From Calditrichota bacterium (GTDB lineage: Bacteria; Zhuqueibacterota; Zhuqueibacteria; Zhuqueibacterales; Geothermadaptataceae): a stretch of 9,954 nt of DNA. Each line of letters begins with the position of its first letter. Position 1 is the stretch's first letter. Position numbers and translations under genes: made by a program. Shown piece by piece: positions 1 to 6,181 of the stretch. The stretch is taken from positions 1 to 9,954 of the forward strand of contig QQUM01000424.1 of assembly GCA_008501545.1 (NCBI GenBank), read 5' to 3'. A model generated the notes under the pieces. The model had not been told where the DNA came from. It did no database searches and worked only from the letters and a program-made list of their open reading frames with translations.

Positions 1-2
1 TG

Positions 3-824
3 GAGCGCACAGAAACACATTTGCAAACGATGCGCAACATGTTGGAAGCAAAGCAAATCGCAGCGTACGATACGCTCGAGGCAGCCAGTCGCAAATTGCA
101 AATGCTCACACAGCAGCAAAATCTTTTACGCATGGAAGAAATTCAAATTTCCAAATTTGCACTGCTACTCAATGTAACAAATCCTGTGCAAGTGCAAAAA
201 ATGTCCACCGAAACAGCGAAGTTCACCGTTCCTGAAACTGAAGACGCATTCCAGCGTGCAGCTCTGGAAAATCGGCCGGAACTGCAGCAACTTCAAAATG
301 GCATTGCAGCTGGAAAGTATGGTGTAAAAGCCATCGAAAGTCTACATTGGCCACAGGTTTTTGCCGCTGCTTCGTACCACTATGCCCGACCCGGCGTTGA
401 TTTTTTCCAAAATGAATGGATGAATTATTATACACTCGGTTTGCAATTGCAGTGGACACTCTGGAACGGCGGACGTGAGCGTAAAAAGGCAGAAAAAACA
501 AGATTGTCAATAGAAAAAATTGAATTGCAGTTTTCAGATACGGAAAAAGCCATTCGGCAGCAAGTTGAAGAAGCACTGCTGCACCTGCAAAATGCACACG
601 AGCAAATTGCACTGCAACAGCAACTGGTTGATCAGGCACAGGAACGTGCCCGGGTTGTCAACGAGCTTTATTCAAACAGCCAGGTTGGTTCCCTGGAAGT
701 GGATGATGCTGAAATGGCGTTAACGCAAGCGGAGCTGCAATTACAGGCGGCAAAAATTGAGTGGTTCGTTCAGTCCCTGAATATGGAATATGTCACCGGG
801 ACGATTGGTCAGAATATCAAATAA
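3..824 (+). CDS. TolC-type outer-membrane efflux channel, C-terminal part (5' truncated by window edge)
   Basis: This is the outer-membrane exit duct of the exporter encoded downstream. The frame is open from base 3 with no stop upstream, so the gene starts outside the window; the TTG at 21 is internal. The 273 visible residues are roughly 55-65% of a usual TolC-family protein. They show the end of the first outer-membrane efflux protein (OEP) repeat, with long Gln/Leu-rich helices (1-55), and then the second repeat. That repeat begins with the typical ALENRPEL (87-94), continues through a beta-strand/periplasmic transition with PQVFAAASY (117-125) and LQLQWTLWNGGRER (147-160), and ends in a long coiled-coil hairpin (161-262). 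The stop lies 11 bp before the adaptor gene, so the two are in one operon. Family assignment rests on these motifs and on the context; substrate cannot be read from it. Confidence 0.93.
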   Translation, partial: ERTETHLQTMRNMLEAKQIAAYDTLEAASRKLQMLTQQQNLLRMEEIQISKFALLLNVTNPVQVQKMSTETAKFTVPETEDAFQRAALENRPELQQLQNGIAAGKYGVKAIESLHWPQVFAAASYHYARPGVDFFQNEWMNYYTLGLQLQWTLWNGGRERKKAEKTRLSIEKIELQFSDTEKAIRQQVEEALLHLQNAHEQIALQQQLVDQAQERARVVNELYSNSQVGSLEVDDAEMALTQAELQLQAAKIEWFVQSLNMEYVTGTIGQNIK

Positions 825-838
825 GGAACGAAGATATG
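823..838 (+). promoter_or_regulatory. Ribosome binding site fixing the adaptor start
   Basis: AAGGAA at 823-828 sits 7 bases before ATG 836 and overlaps the stop codon of the channel gene. It supports ATG 836 over the longer in-frame start at 761, which would place 25 residues with no signal-peptide character in front of a clear lipoprotein signal. Confidence 0.7.
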
Positions 839-1708
839 AAAAAATGGATTGTGTTAATCGTGGTGGCTGTATTTTTCTCCTGCTCCAACGGTGATGATGA
901 AAAAACATATACAGGAATCATCGAAGGAATAGCGGTAAAAATTCCAGCGCTGATCGGTGGAAAAATTAATCACATGGCTGTGCAAGTCGGCGATCAAATT
1001 GAAGAAGGTGCAGTCATTGCGCAGATCGATTCTATTGAATTGGCACTGCAACTTCAACAGGTAAAGGCGCAAGTGCTGGAACTTGAAGCGCAACGTGCCA
1101 TTTCCCTTTCGAATCTGAAGCGCGCAGAAACAGATTTAAATTATGCTGCTGAACGTCGTGAGCGGGTTTCAAAACTCGTTGCGCAAAACTCGGCTCCCCA
1201 GCAAAACCTCGATGATGTTGACAATATTTACAATAAAGCGAAAACCGGGCGTGATATGGCGGCACAACAACTCACCGCCTTGCAAGCAAAGCAGGCGCAA
1301 CTCGATGCGCAACTGCAGCTTTTGCACAAAAAACTCTCTGATACGACAGTATTGAGCCCTGTGTCTGGTTTTGTATCGAGCAAGTATTTTGAAAATGGAG
1401 AAGCCGTTATGCCCCTGGCGCCGCTCGTTGAAGTTGTACACCTGAGCACAGTCAATGTAAAAATTTACCTTTCAGCACAAATGCTCCCGGTTGTTAAATT
1501 AAACCAGGCCGTGTCCGTGCGCGCAGATGGTCTCACTGAAGCGATGCAAGGCCGTATCAGCTGGGTCAGTCCGAAATCAGAATTCAGTCCGAAATCCATT
1601 CTGACACCGGAAACCCGGGCATCGCTGGTGTATGCCGTTGAGGTGGAAATCGATAATCCCGACGCAGTACTCAAGCACGGCATGCCTGTGGAAGTAATTT
1701 TGGATTAA
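836..1708 (+). CDS. HlyD/YbhG-like periplasmic adaptor (membrane fusion protein), predicted lipoprotein
   Basis: Links the inner-membrane ABC exporter to the TolC-type channel. I place the start at ATG 836 (290 residues): an AAGGAA ribosome site lies 7-8 bases upstream, and the protein then begins with a lipoprotein-type signal, MKKWIVLIVVAVFFSC, with Cys16 as the likely lipidated residue. The -3 position is Phe, so the lipobox is not perfect. Segments in order: first lipoyl half with the beta-strand TGIIEGIAVKIPALIGGKI (26-44) and VGDQIEEGAVIAQID (51-65); a long coiled-coil hairpin (about 68-168); second lipoyl half TTVLSPVSGFV (170-180); and a beta-barrel domain ending in the family-typical block around SPKSEFSPKS, TPETRASLVYAVEVEID and LKHGMPVEV (245-288). 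E. coli YbhG is the closest match I recognise. The gene is followed by a 162-bp gap rather than direct coupling to the ATPase. Confidence 0.93.
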   Translation: MKKWIVLIVVAVFFSCSNGDDEKTYTGIIEGIAVKIPALIGGKINHMAVQVGDQIEEGAVIAQIDSIELALQLQQVKAQVLELEAQRAISLSNLKRAETDLNYAAERRERVSKLVAQNSAPQQNLDDVDNIYNKAKTGRDMAAQQLTALQAKQAQLDAQLQLLHKKLSDTTVLSPVSGFVSSKYFENGEAVMPLAPLVEVVHLSTVNVKIYLSAQMLPVVKLNQAVSVRADGLTEAMQGRISWVSPKSEFSPKSILTPETRASLVYAVEVEIDNPDAVLKHGMPVEVILD

Positions 1709-1733
1709 CTTCTATAAAATAAACATAAAATCC

Positions 1734-1797
1734 TTTTCGCGTAGTTCGCGTTTTTAGCGGTTAAAACAAACCGCGAAACACACGGAACACGCGAAAA
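1734..1797. repeat. Long imperfect palindrome (29-nt arms, 6-nt loop), CGCG-rich
   Basis: The left arm 1734-1762 and the right arm 1769-1797 are complementary at 23 of 29 positions by eye, around the loop AAAACA. The outer block TTTTCGCGT and the inner block GCGGTT are perfectly paired. Short CGCG / CGCGAAA(A) units recur within it, as if it were built from a smaller motif. It is followed by a run of A rather than T, so it is not a standard intrinsic terminator for the + strand. It could be an intergenic palindromic repeat (REP-like) or an RNA element that tunes expression between the adaptor and ATPase genes; the sequence alone does not decide. Confidence 0.7.
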
Positions 1798-1810
1798 AAA
1801 CTTAAAATCT

Positions 1811-1854
1811 GGAGGGGAACGATGGTGGATTTGTTGTACAAGGATGAAAGTTAG
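1811..1854 (+). promoter_or_regulatory. Strong Shine-Dalgarno with a 10-codon mini-ORF (possible leader peptide)
   Basis: GGAGGGG (1811-1817) is followed by ATG at 1822 and ten codons reading MVDLLYKDES, stopping at TAG 1852-1854, 16 bases before the ATPase start. A second overlapping mini-frame, ATG 1844 to TAA 1862-1864, reads MKVRSG and lies in the ATPase frame. The ATPase itself has only an AT-rich sequence before ATG 1871. The mini-ORF could load ribosomes and hand them to the ATPase gene by coupling, or it could be a decayed remnant. There is no protein-level evidence that it is translated. Confidence 0.35.
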
Positions 1855-1870
1855 AAGCGGTTAAATTAAA

Positions 1871-2785
1871 ATGATCAAAATCGAAAACTTCAAAAAAAGT
1901 TACGGTGAAATTCAAGCTGTGCGCGGCATGAGTTTTCACGTGGAGAAGGGCGAGCTCTTCGGCCTCATCGGTCCGGATGGCGCTGGCAAAACAACACTCA
2001 TGCGTGCGATCTGTACATTGCTCGTCCCCGACGCGGGCTTGATTGAAGTGGATGGCCTCAATGTGCGCGAGCATGTGACGGAGATCCGCAACCTCATCGG
2101 CTACATGCCGCAGCGTTTTTCTCTCTATCAGGATTTGACAGTCGACGAAAACATGCGGTTTTTTGCAGACATTTTTGAGGTGCCGCAGAAGGAGCGTGAG
2201 CAGCGCAAACAGGAACTTTACCGATTTTCTCACCTCGAGGCATTCACAAAACGCAAAGCAGGGGCACTTTCAGGCGGGATGAAACAAAAGTTGGCGCTTT
2301 CCTGCGCACTCATTCACACGCCAAAGCTGCTTGTACTGGACGAACCAACATTTGGCGTTGATCCGGTTTCACGCCAGGAGTTCTGGGAACTTTTACACGA
2401 AATTCAAAAAGGCGGCACAACGATACTCGTCTCCACCGCTTACATGGATGAAGCCGACCAGTGCGACCGAATCGGATTGTGCTTTAATGGAGAAATCGTC
2501 GGTCTGGATACACCCGAAAATTTAAAAAATGATTTCAAATTCACGATTTACGAAATCCGAAACAAAAATCTCTACAGTCTACGCGATTTCTTTGTCCAAC
2601 ATCCTGAAATTCGAACGACACAATTATTTGGTGACGCATTGCACGTGAGTTTTCTTGAAAAACCAACCGAAAATGATTGGCGCCACTATGAAACAGAATT
2701 TGGCGCTACGTTCACAAAACGCACCCAAGTCACACCGGATATCGAAGACATTTTTCTCGATTTAATGGAAAATCAGAATGAATAA
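1871..2785 (+). CDS. ABC transporter ATPase, YbhF N-terminal-half type (lacks switch histidine)
   Basis: Cytoplasmic nucleotide-binding subunit, 304 residues, matching the first half of the fused YbhF/RbbA-type proteins. The Walker A is GPDGAGKTT (34-42), with the Asp at the third position that I associate with this half of the family. The Q-loop is Gln81, the signature is canonical LSGGMKQ (133-139), Walker B is LLVLDEP (153-159) with catalytic Glu158, and the D-loop is GVDP (162-165). The switch position reads STAYMDEA (188-195), where the usual His is Ala190, so its own ATP site is probably weak. Residues 220-304 form an extra C-terminal tail of the kind often seen in drug/export ATPases. 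An in-frame TAA at 1862 rules out an earlier start. Its end overlaps the next ATPase by 8 bp. Confidence 0.94.
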   Translation: MIKIENFKKSYGEIQAVRGMSFHVEKGELFGLIGPDGAGKTTLMRAICTLLVPDAGLIEVDGLNVREHVTEIRNLIGYMPQRFSLYQDLTVDENMRFFADIFEVPQKEREQRKQELYRFSHLEAFTKRKAGALSGGMKQKLALSCALIHTPKLLVLDEPTFGVDPVSRQEFWELLHEIQKGGTTILVSTAYMDEADQCDRIGLCFNGEIVGLDTPENLKNDFKFTIYEIRNKNLYSLRDFFVQHPEIRTTQLFGDALHVSFLEKPTENDWRHYETEFGATFTKRTQVTPDIEDIFLDLMENQNE

Positions 2786-3524
2786 TTCTCAAATAAGCGT
2801 GCGGTCGCACGAACTCACTCGCCGGTTCGGCAAATTTACTGCTGTCGATGCAATCAGCATTGAAGTGAAGCACGGGGAAATCTTCGGTTTTCTCGGTGCA
2901 AATGGCGCTGGCAAAACAACGATGATTCGCATGCTCTGCGGATTATTGCAACCAACCTCCGGTGAAGCTACCGTAGCCGGATTTGATATTTACAAACAGA
3001 CGGAACAAATAAAACGCAACATCGGTTACATGAGCCAGAAATTTTCACTTTACGAGGATTTAACGATTTCGGAGAACATCGAATTCTATGGTGGCATTTA
3101 TGGGCTGAAAAAAAATCGAATTATCGAGCAGCGGGATAAACTGATCAGTCAGGTCGGATTGCAGGCGTACACCAATAAATTCACCCGTGAGTTGCCTCTC
3201 GGCTACAAGCAAAGACTGGCGCTCGGTTGTGCCATGTTGCACAATCCACCGATTGTTTTTTTGGACGAACCCACATCCGGTGTTGATCCTGAAGCACGGC
3301 GTGCATTTTGGGAGTTGATCTATAAAACAGCAGAATCCGGCAAAATTGTTTTCGTCACGACTCACTTTATGGATGAGGCAGAATATTGCCATCGCGTTTC
3401 GATTATGGATCAGGGCCAACTCATTGCGCTGGATACGCCTTCCGCCCTGAAAAAGCAAACAGGCGAAGACACGATGCAGGATGTTTTTGTTTCATTGCTC
3501 AAAGCACGACGAAAATCGAATTAG
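2778..3524 (+). CDS. ABC transporter ATPase, YbhF C-terminal-half type (degenerate LPLG signature)
   Basis: Second nucleotide-binding subunit, 248 residues, translationally coupled to the first by an 8-bp overlap. Walker A is GANGAGKTT (40-48), Q-loop Gln87, Walker B IVFLDEP (159-165) with Glu164, D-loop SGVDP (167-171), and the switch histidine is present (FVTTHFMDEAE, His196). The signature motif is LPLGYKQ (139-145) instead of LSGGxxQ; a similar LPLG form is what I recall for the second half of YbhF. It most likely pairs with the preceding ATPase as a heterodimer that drives the two permeases encoded after the next gap. In E. coli the two halves are one chain; here they are separate genes. 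Confidence 0.94.
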   Translation: MNNSQISVRSHELTRRFGKFTAVDAISIEVKHGEIFGFLGANGAGKTTMIRMLCGLLQPTSGEATVAGFDIYKQTEQIKRNIGYMSQKFSLYEDLTISENIEFYGGIYGLKKNRIIEQRDKLISQVGLQAYTNKFTRELPLGYKQRLALGCAMLHNPPIVFLDEPTSGVDPEARRAFWELIYKTAESGKIVFVTTHFMDEAEYCHRVSIMDQGQLIALDTPSALKKQTGEDTMQDVFVSLLKARRKSN

Positions 3525-3889
3525 TGAAATCAATAAGACGAAATAATAACAACACATTTATTATCTTTGGATCATATCTTAATTCGAGCAATGTTTTATT
3601 CGCATGATTAAAACCTTATTTTAGTTTTTATACCTTAGTAGAGCAGATAATCCCCAAATTGTAAGCTTATTCGCTTATTGAGCACTGCCACATAAGGTAA
3701 TAAGGTTTGGGTGTTAGGTGTTTCTGCTGACTACTAAGGTTTAATTTTGAAAATAAGATTTTCTGAACGCCATGTTGGATGCGCTGCAGAATGACTAAGT
3801 TTATCTTTTACAGTATCATAATGTGCCTAAACCTGACGGCTATACCCATTGTAGGTCATTTTCAATAATATGATGAATGGACGAATTAA
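3525..3889. other. 365-bp AT-rich non-coding gap inside the exporter operon
   Basis: Visibly richer in A and T than the flanking genes, with no credible gene. It contains the long imperfect inverted repeat at 3610-3762 and a GC-richer patch at 3763-3850. It splits the ATPase genes from their permease genes, while other junctions in the operon are 2-11 bp or overlapping (apart from 1709-1870). Possible readings are an inserted and decayed small mobile element, a structured RNA, or a secondary promoter region. No tRNA, CRISPR repeat or clear promoter was seen. The ribosome site for the permease is weak (GGAC at 3879-3882). Confidence 0.6.
3610..3762. repeat. Imperfect inverted repeat, 37/39-nt arms about 77 bp apart
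   Basis: The left arm 3610-3646 and the reverse complement of the right arm 3724-3762 match at about 30 of 37 positions, with one 2-base gap. Perfect blocks are AAAA, CTTATTTT, CCTTAGTAG and AGCAG; the mismatches cluster in one internal block. Between the arms, around 3692-3708, a second copy of the AAGGT/AATAAGGTTT sequence can also pair with the left arm, so alternative folds are possible. It could be a miniature inverted-repeat element or a structured RNA. I found no convincing flanking target duplication. Confidence 0.6.
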
Positions 3890-5005
3890 ATGAACAAGAC
3901 TTTAAAACGCATCATCGCCATTGCCCGCAAAGAGATGCTGCACATAAAAAATGATCCCCGTAGCTTGTCCATCATCCTGTTGATGCCGGTATTTCAGCTC
4001 ATCATGTTCGGCTATGCCCTGAATACCGAACTGCAATACGTTGATCTCGCCGTCATCGATTATTCACGCAGCACGGCCTCGAACGACATGGTGCAGAAAT
4101 TTTCCGGCAGCCCGTTTTTCCATGTTTACCATTACGAAGGCCAATTCGACAAGCTGGATGAACTTTTTCTCAGCCGGGAAGCACGGGCTGTTCTTATCAT
4201 CGGGCAGGATTTTGCCAGTGAGCTGACGACGCAGACACAAAGCTCCGTCCAGGTCCTCATCGATGCCGTTGATCCCAATGCAGCGCACATGATTCGCAAT
4301 TACTGCTCGCAGGTCATCCAGAATTTTAATACAGCCAATAATCACGCGCTTCCCATGCCTTTCCAGATTGAAACCAGCATCTGGTTCAATCCGGATATGA
4401 AAAGCGCTTACTTTTTTGTTCCCGGATTGCTTGCACTGCTGCTCATCATGATTTGTGCCTTGCTCACCAGCATTACCATTACACGGGAAAAAGAGCTTGG
4501 TACTATGGAACAGATTCTCGTTTCTCCGGTGCAGCCGCAGGAGATAATTATTGGAAAGGTAATTCCTTACGTCTTCATCTCGATCATCATCGCCGGGCTA
4601 ATTTTATTTATTGGTATATGGCTGTTCGGCGTGCCATTTGTGGGAAATCTGATCTTGCTGACGGTGTTGTCACTCGTATATGTTCTCACTGCGCTAAGCC
4701 TTGGCATTCTCATTTCCACGATCACCGAAACCCAGCAAGTCGCGATGATGATTGCACTCATCATTACACTTATGCCGACCGTTATCCTGTCGGGATTTAT
4801 TTTCCCGATCGCTTCGATGCCTTTACCATTGCAGTATCTCGCAAATATCATCCCCGCACGTTGGTATCTGACCATTGTCCGCGGTATCATCCTGAAAGGA
4901 AATACACTGCAGCAACTCATCGAACCGACTTTGGTTTTACTCGGCATGACCTTGCTTTTACTCGCAATCGCCCGGCGAAAGTTTAGCGCAAATCTGGAGA
5001 AATAA
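3890..5005 (+). CDS. ABC-2 type permease, YbhS/YbhR-like (first of two)
   Basis: Inner-membrane exporter subunit, 371 residues, of the ABC-2 membrane family. It has an N-terminal cytoplasmic stretch with ARKEMLHIKNDPR (12-24), a first membrane helix (about 25-44), and a large periplasmic domain (about 46-172) typical of this subfamily. A block of five further helices follows (about 173-195, 222-246, 252-278, 284-306, 344-362). The cytoplasmic motif REKELGTMEQILVSP (199-213) and the late motif PARWYLTIVRGIILKG (322-337) are characteristic. Sequence upstream of ATG 3890 is a poor ribosome site, and the gene follows a 365-bp AT-rich gap. It is followed 2 bp later by a paralogous permease, so the transporter core is probably a permease heterodimer. 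Confidence 0.94.
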   Translation: MNKTLKRIIAIARKEMLHIKNDPRSLSIILLMPVFQLIMFGYALNTELQYVDLAVIDYSRSTASNDMVQKFSGSPFFHVYHYEGQFDKLDELFLSREARAVLIIGQDFASELTTQTQSSVQVLIDAVDPNAAHMIRNYCSQVIQNFNTANNHALPMPFQIETSIWFNPDMKSAYFFVPGLLALLLIMICALLTSITITREKELGTMEQILVSPVQPQEIIIGKVIPYVFISIIIAGLILFIGIWLFGVPFVGNLILLTVLSLVYVLTALSLGILISTITETQQVAMMIALIITLMPTVILSGFIFPIASMPLPLQYLANIIPARWYLTIVRGIILKGNTLQQLIEPTLVLLGMTLLLLAIARRKFSANLEK

Positions 5006-5007
5006 TC

Positions 5008-6129
5008 ATGCAGGAAATATGGGTTGTTATGAAAAAGGAATTCCGGCAAATCTTCCGCATCCGTGAAATGATCGCGATCATTTTTGTGATGCCGCTTATT
5101 CAGATGGCGCTGCTGGGATTTGCCATCAGTACGGAAGTGAAAAATGTCAAACTCGTGGTTGCTGATCAGGATAACAGTTTTATCAGTCGGGAGCTGGTGC
5201 GCGCTTTTACAAAAGTCGAGCAGTTTAAACTCGTCGGGCACGTGCAATCGGAGAAGGAAATTGATGCATTAATTCATAATTGGCAGGCACAACTCGCATT
5301 AGTTGTTCCTAAAAATTTCGGACGGGATCTACAGCGCGGCTCGGTTCCCGAAGTTCAGGTCATTGTTGATGGCATGGATGGACAAACAGCTGGTGTCGCG
5401 CTGGGATATGCTGCCGGTGTGCTCAATGACCAGTTACAGAAGTTTCTCGCCCAACCCCAAATGCGAAAACTCCTGCAGGGGGTGCACATGGTGAACATGC
5501 AGGATCGGATGTGGTATAATCCCAATCTGAGCCCGGAGCAGTATATGGTACCCGGTATAGTTGCTTTGCTGCTCACTATCGTCTCGATGATGTTGTCCGC
5601 TATGAGCCTCGTTCGGGAAAAAGAAATTGGCACGCTGGAACAACTCATGGTGACACCTTTGAAAAAGCATCAATTAATCTTCGGCAAAGTAATTCCATTT
5701 TTGATTCTTGCTTTTATTGAATTCATGGTTGTGCTACAAATTGCCCAGTGGATTTTTCAGATAGAAATGGTCGGTAGTCTGCCGCTTCTCGGTTTGCTGG
5801 CCTTCCTCTACCTATTTGCGACACTTGGGCTGGGAGTGTTTATTTCAACCATCACCACGACACAACAACAGGCGATGTTTGTTGCCTGGTTTTTTATGGT
5901 GTTCATGATCATCATGGGTGGATTTCTGGTGCCCATTGAAAATATGCCGCCGTTTCTGCAAAAACTTACCTACATCAATCCCATGCGCTATTTCATGTAC
6001 ATGATGCGCGATATTTTCCAGAAGGGCTCCTCGCTGCAATACCTCCTCAAGGATGCCATTCCCATGACAATATATGGTGTGGTGATTTTTACAGCAAGTG
6101 TGTTGAAATTCCAGAAGCGGGTGCAGTAG
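5008..6129 (+). CDS. ABC-2 type permease, YbhS/YbhR-like (second of two)
   Basis: Partner of the preceding permease, 373 residues, starting 2 bp after its stop with GGAGA (4996-5000) as ribosome site. The plan is the same: cytoplasmic start with KKEFRQIFRIRE (9-20), helix about 21-41, large periplasmic domain (about 43-178), then five helices (about 180-203, 226-247, 257-281, 288-309, 350-366). Family motifs are REKEIGTLEQLMVTPL (203-218) and INPMRYFMYMMRDIFQKG (323-340). It pairs with the first permease to form the membrane pathway, powered by the two upstream ATPases and joined to the adaptor and TolC-type channel. E. coli YbhFSR has been linked to drug and cation export; the substrate here cannot be inferred. 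It is the last gene of the operon and is followed by a hairpin. Confidence 0.94.
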   Translation: MQEIWVVMKKEFRQIFRIREMIAIIFVMPLIQMALLGFAISTEVKNVKLVVADQDNSFISRELVRAFTKVEQFKLVGHVQSEKEIDALIHNWQAQLALVVPKNFGRDLQRGSVPEVQVIVDGMDGQTAGVALGYAAGVLNDQLQKFLAQPQMRKLLQGVHMVNMQDRMWYNPNLSPEQYMVPGIVALLLTIVSMMLSAMSLVREKEIGTLEQLMVTPLKKHQLIFGKVIPFLILAFIEFMVVLQIAQWIFQIEMVGSLPLLGLLAFLYLFATLGLGVFISTITTTQQQAMFVAWFFMVFMIIMGGFLVPIENMPPFLQKLTYINPMRYFMYMMRDIFQKGSSLQYLLKDAIPMTIYGVVIFTASVLKFQKRVQ

Positions 6130-6138
6130 GAAGTGGAT

Positions 6139-6177
6139 GCTCAACCTTTCAGGTTTGTAAAATCCGAAAGGTTGAGC
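6139..6177. terminator. Hairpin between convergent genes, probable bidirectional terminator
   Basis: GCTCAACCTTTC (6139-6150) pairs perfectly with GAAAGGTTGAGC (6166-6177). The stem can extend through AGGTTT / AAATCC with one A-C mismatch and one G-U pair, giving about 18 pairs around a 3-nt loop (GTA). It lies between the end of the + strand exporter operon (6129) and the end of the - strand gene (6182). The T-rich stretch after it on the + strand is short, so termination strength is uncertain. Confidence 0.75.
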
Positions 6178-6181
6178 AAGT

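Larger units (their letters stand above)
1709..1870. other. Gap between adaptor and first ATPase gene
   Basis: This 162-bp gap holds a CGCG-rich hairpin (1734-1797), a strong Shine-Dalgarno sequence with a 10-codon ORF (1811-1854), and an AT-rich leader just before ATG 1871. No convincing promoter was seen. Genes on both sides belong to the same exporter, so transcription probably runs through. Confidence 0.6.

Noticed and set aside
223..639. 138-codon open frame on the - strand inside the channel gene
   Set aside because: Antisense shadow of a clear TolC-type coding frame; no recognisable protein.
761..835. Longer start for the adaptor gene at 761
   Set aside because: It would overlap the channel gene by 64 bp and add 25 residues unlike a signal peptide; ATG 836 has a ribosome site and a lipoprotein signal.
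1802..2233. 143-codon open frame on the - strand at the ATPase 1 start
   Set aside because: Antisense to the Walker A region of a clear ATPase; the translation shows no known motif.
1977..2920. 19 identical bases at the two Walker A regions (1977-1995 and 2902-2920) as sign of recent duplication
   Set aside because: It falls on the most conserved motif with shared codon choice; the rest of the two genes is far diverged.
3543..3564. Small hairpin after the second ATPase (7-bp stem, 8-nt loop) as a terminator
   Set aside because: The stem is entirely A-T and would be too weak, with no T-run directly after it.
3757..3798. Short frame reading DFLNAMLDALQND as a gene remnant
   Set aside because: Only 13 codons, no ribosome site, no recognisable family; could be chance.
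3849..3874. TTGTAG and TATGAT as a promoter before the first permease
   Set aside because: The spacer is only 14 bases and the -35 match is poor; AT-rich DNA gives such matches by chance.
4453..4986. 177-codon + strand frame inside the first permease
   Set aside because: Out-of-frame shadow rich in His, Arg and Tyr without membrane character, while the permease frame has all family motifs.
4567..5247. 226-codon open frame on the - strand across both permeases
   Set aside because: Antisense to two well-supported permease genes and their junction; composition looks like a shadow.
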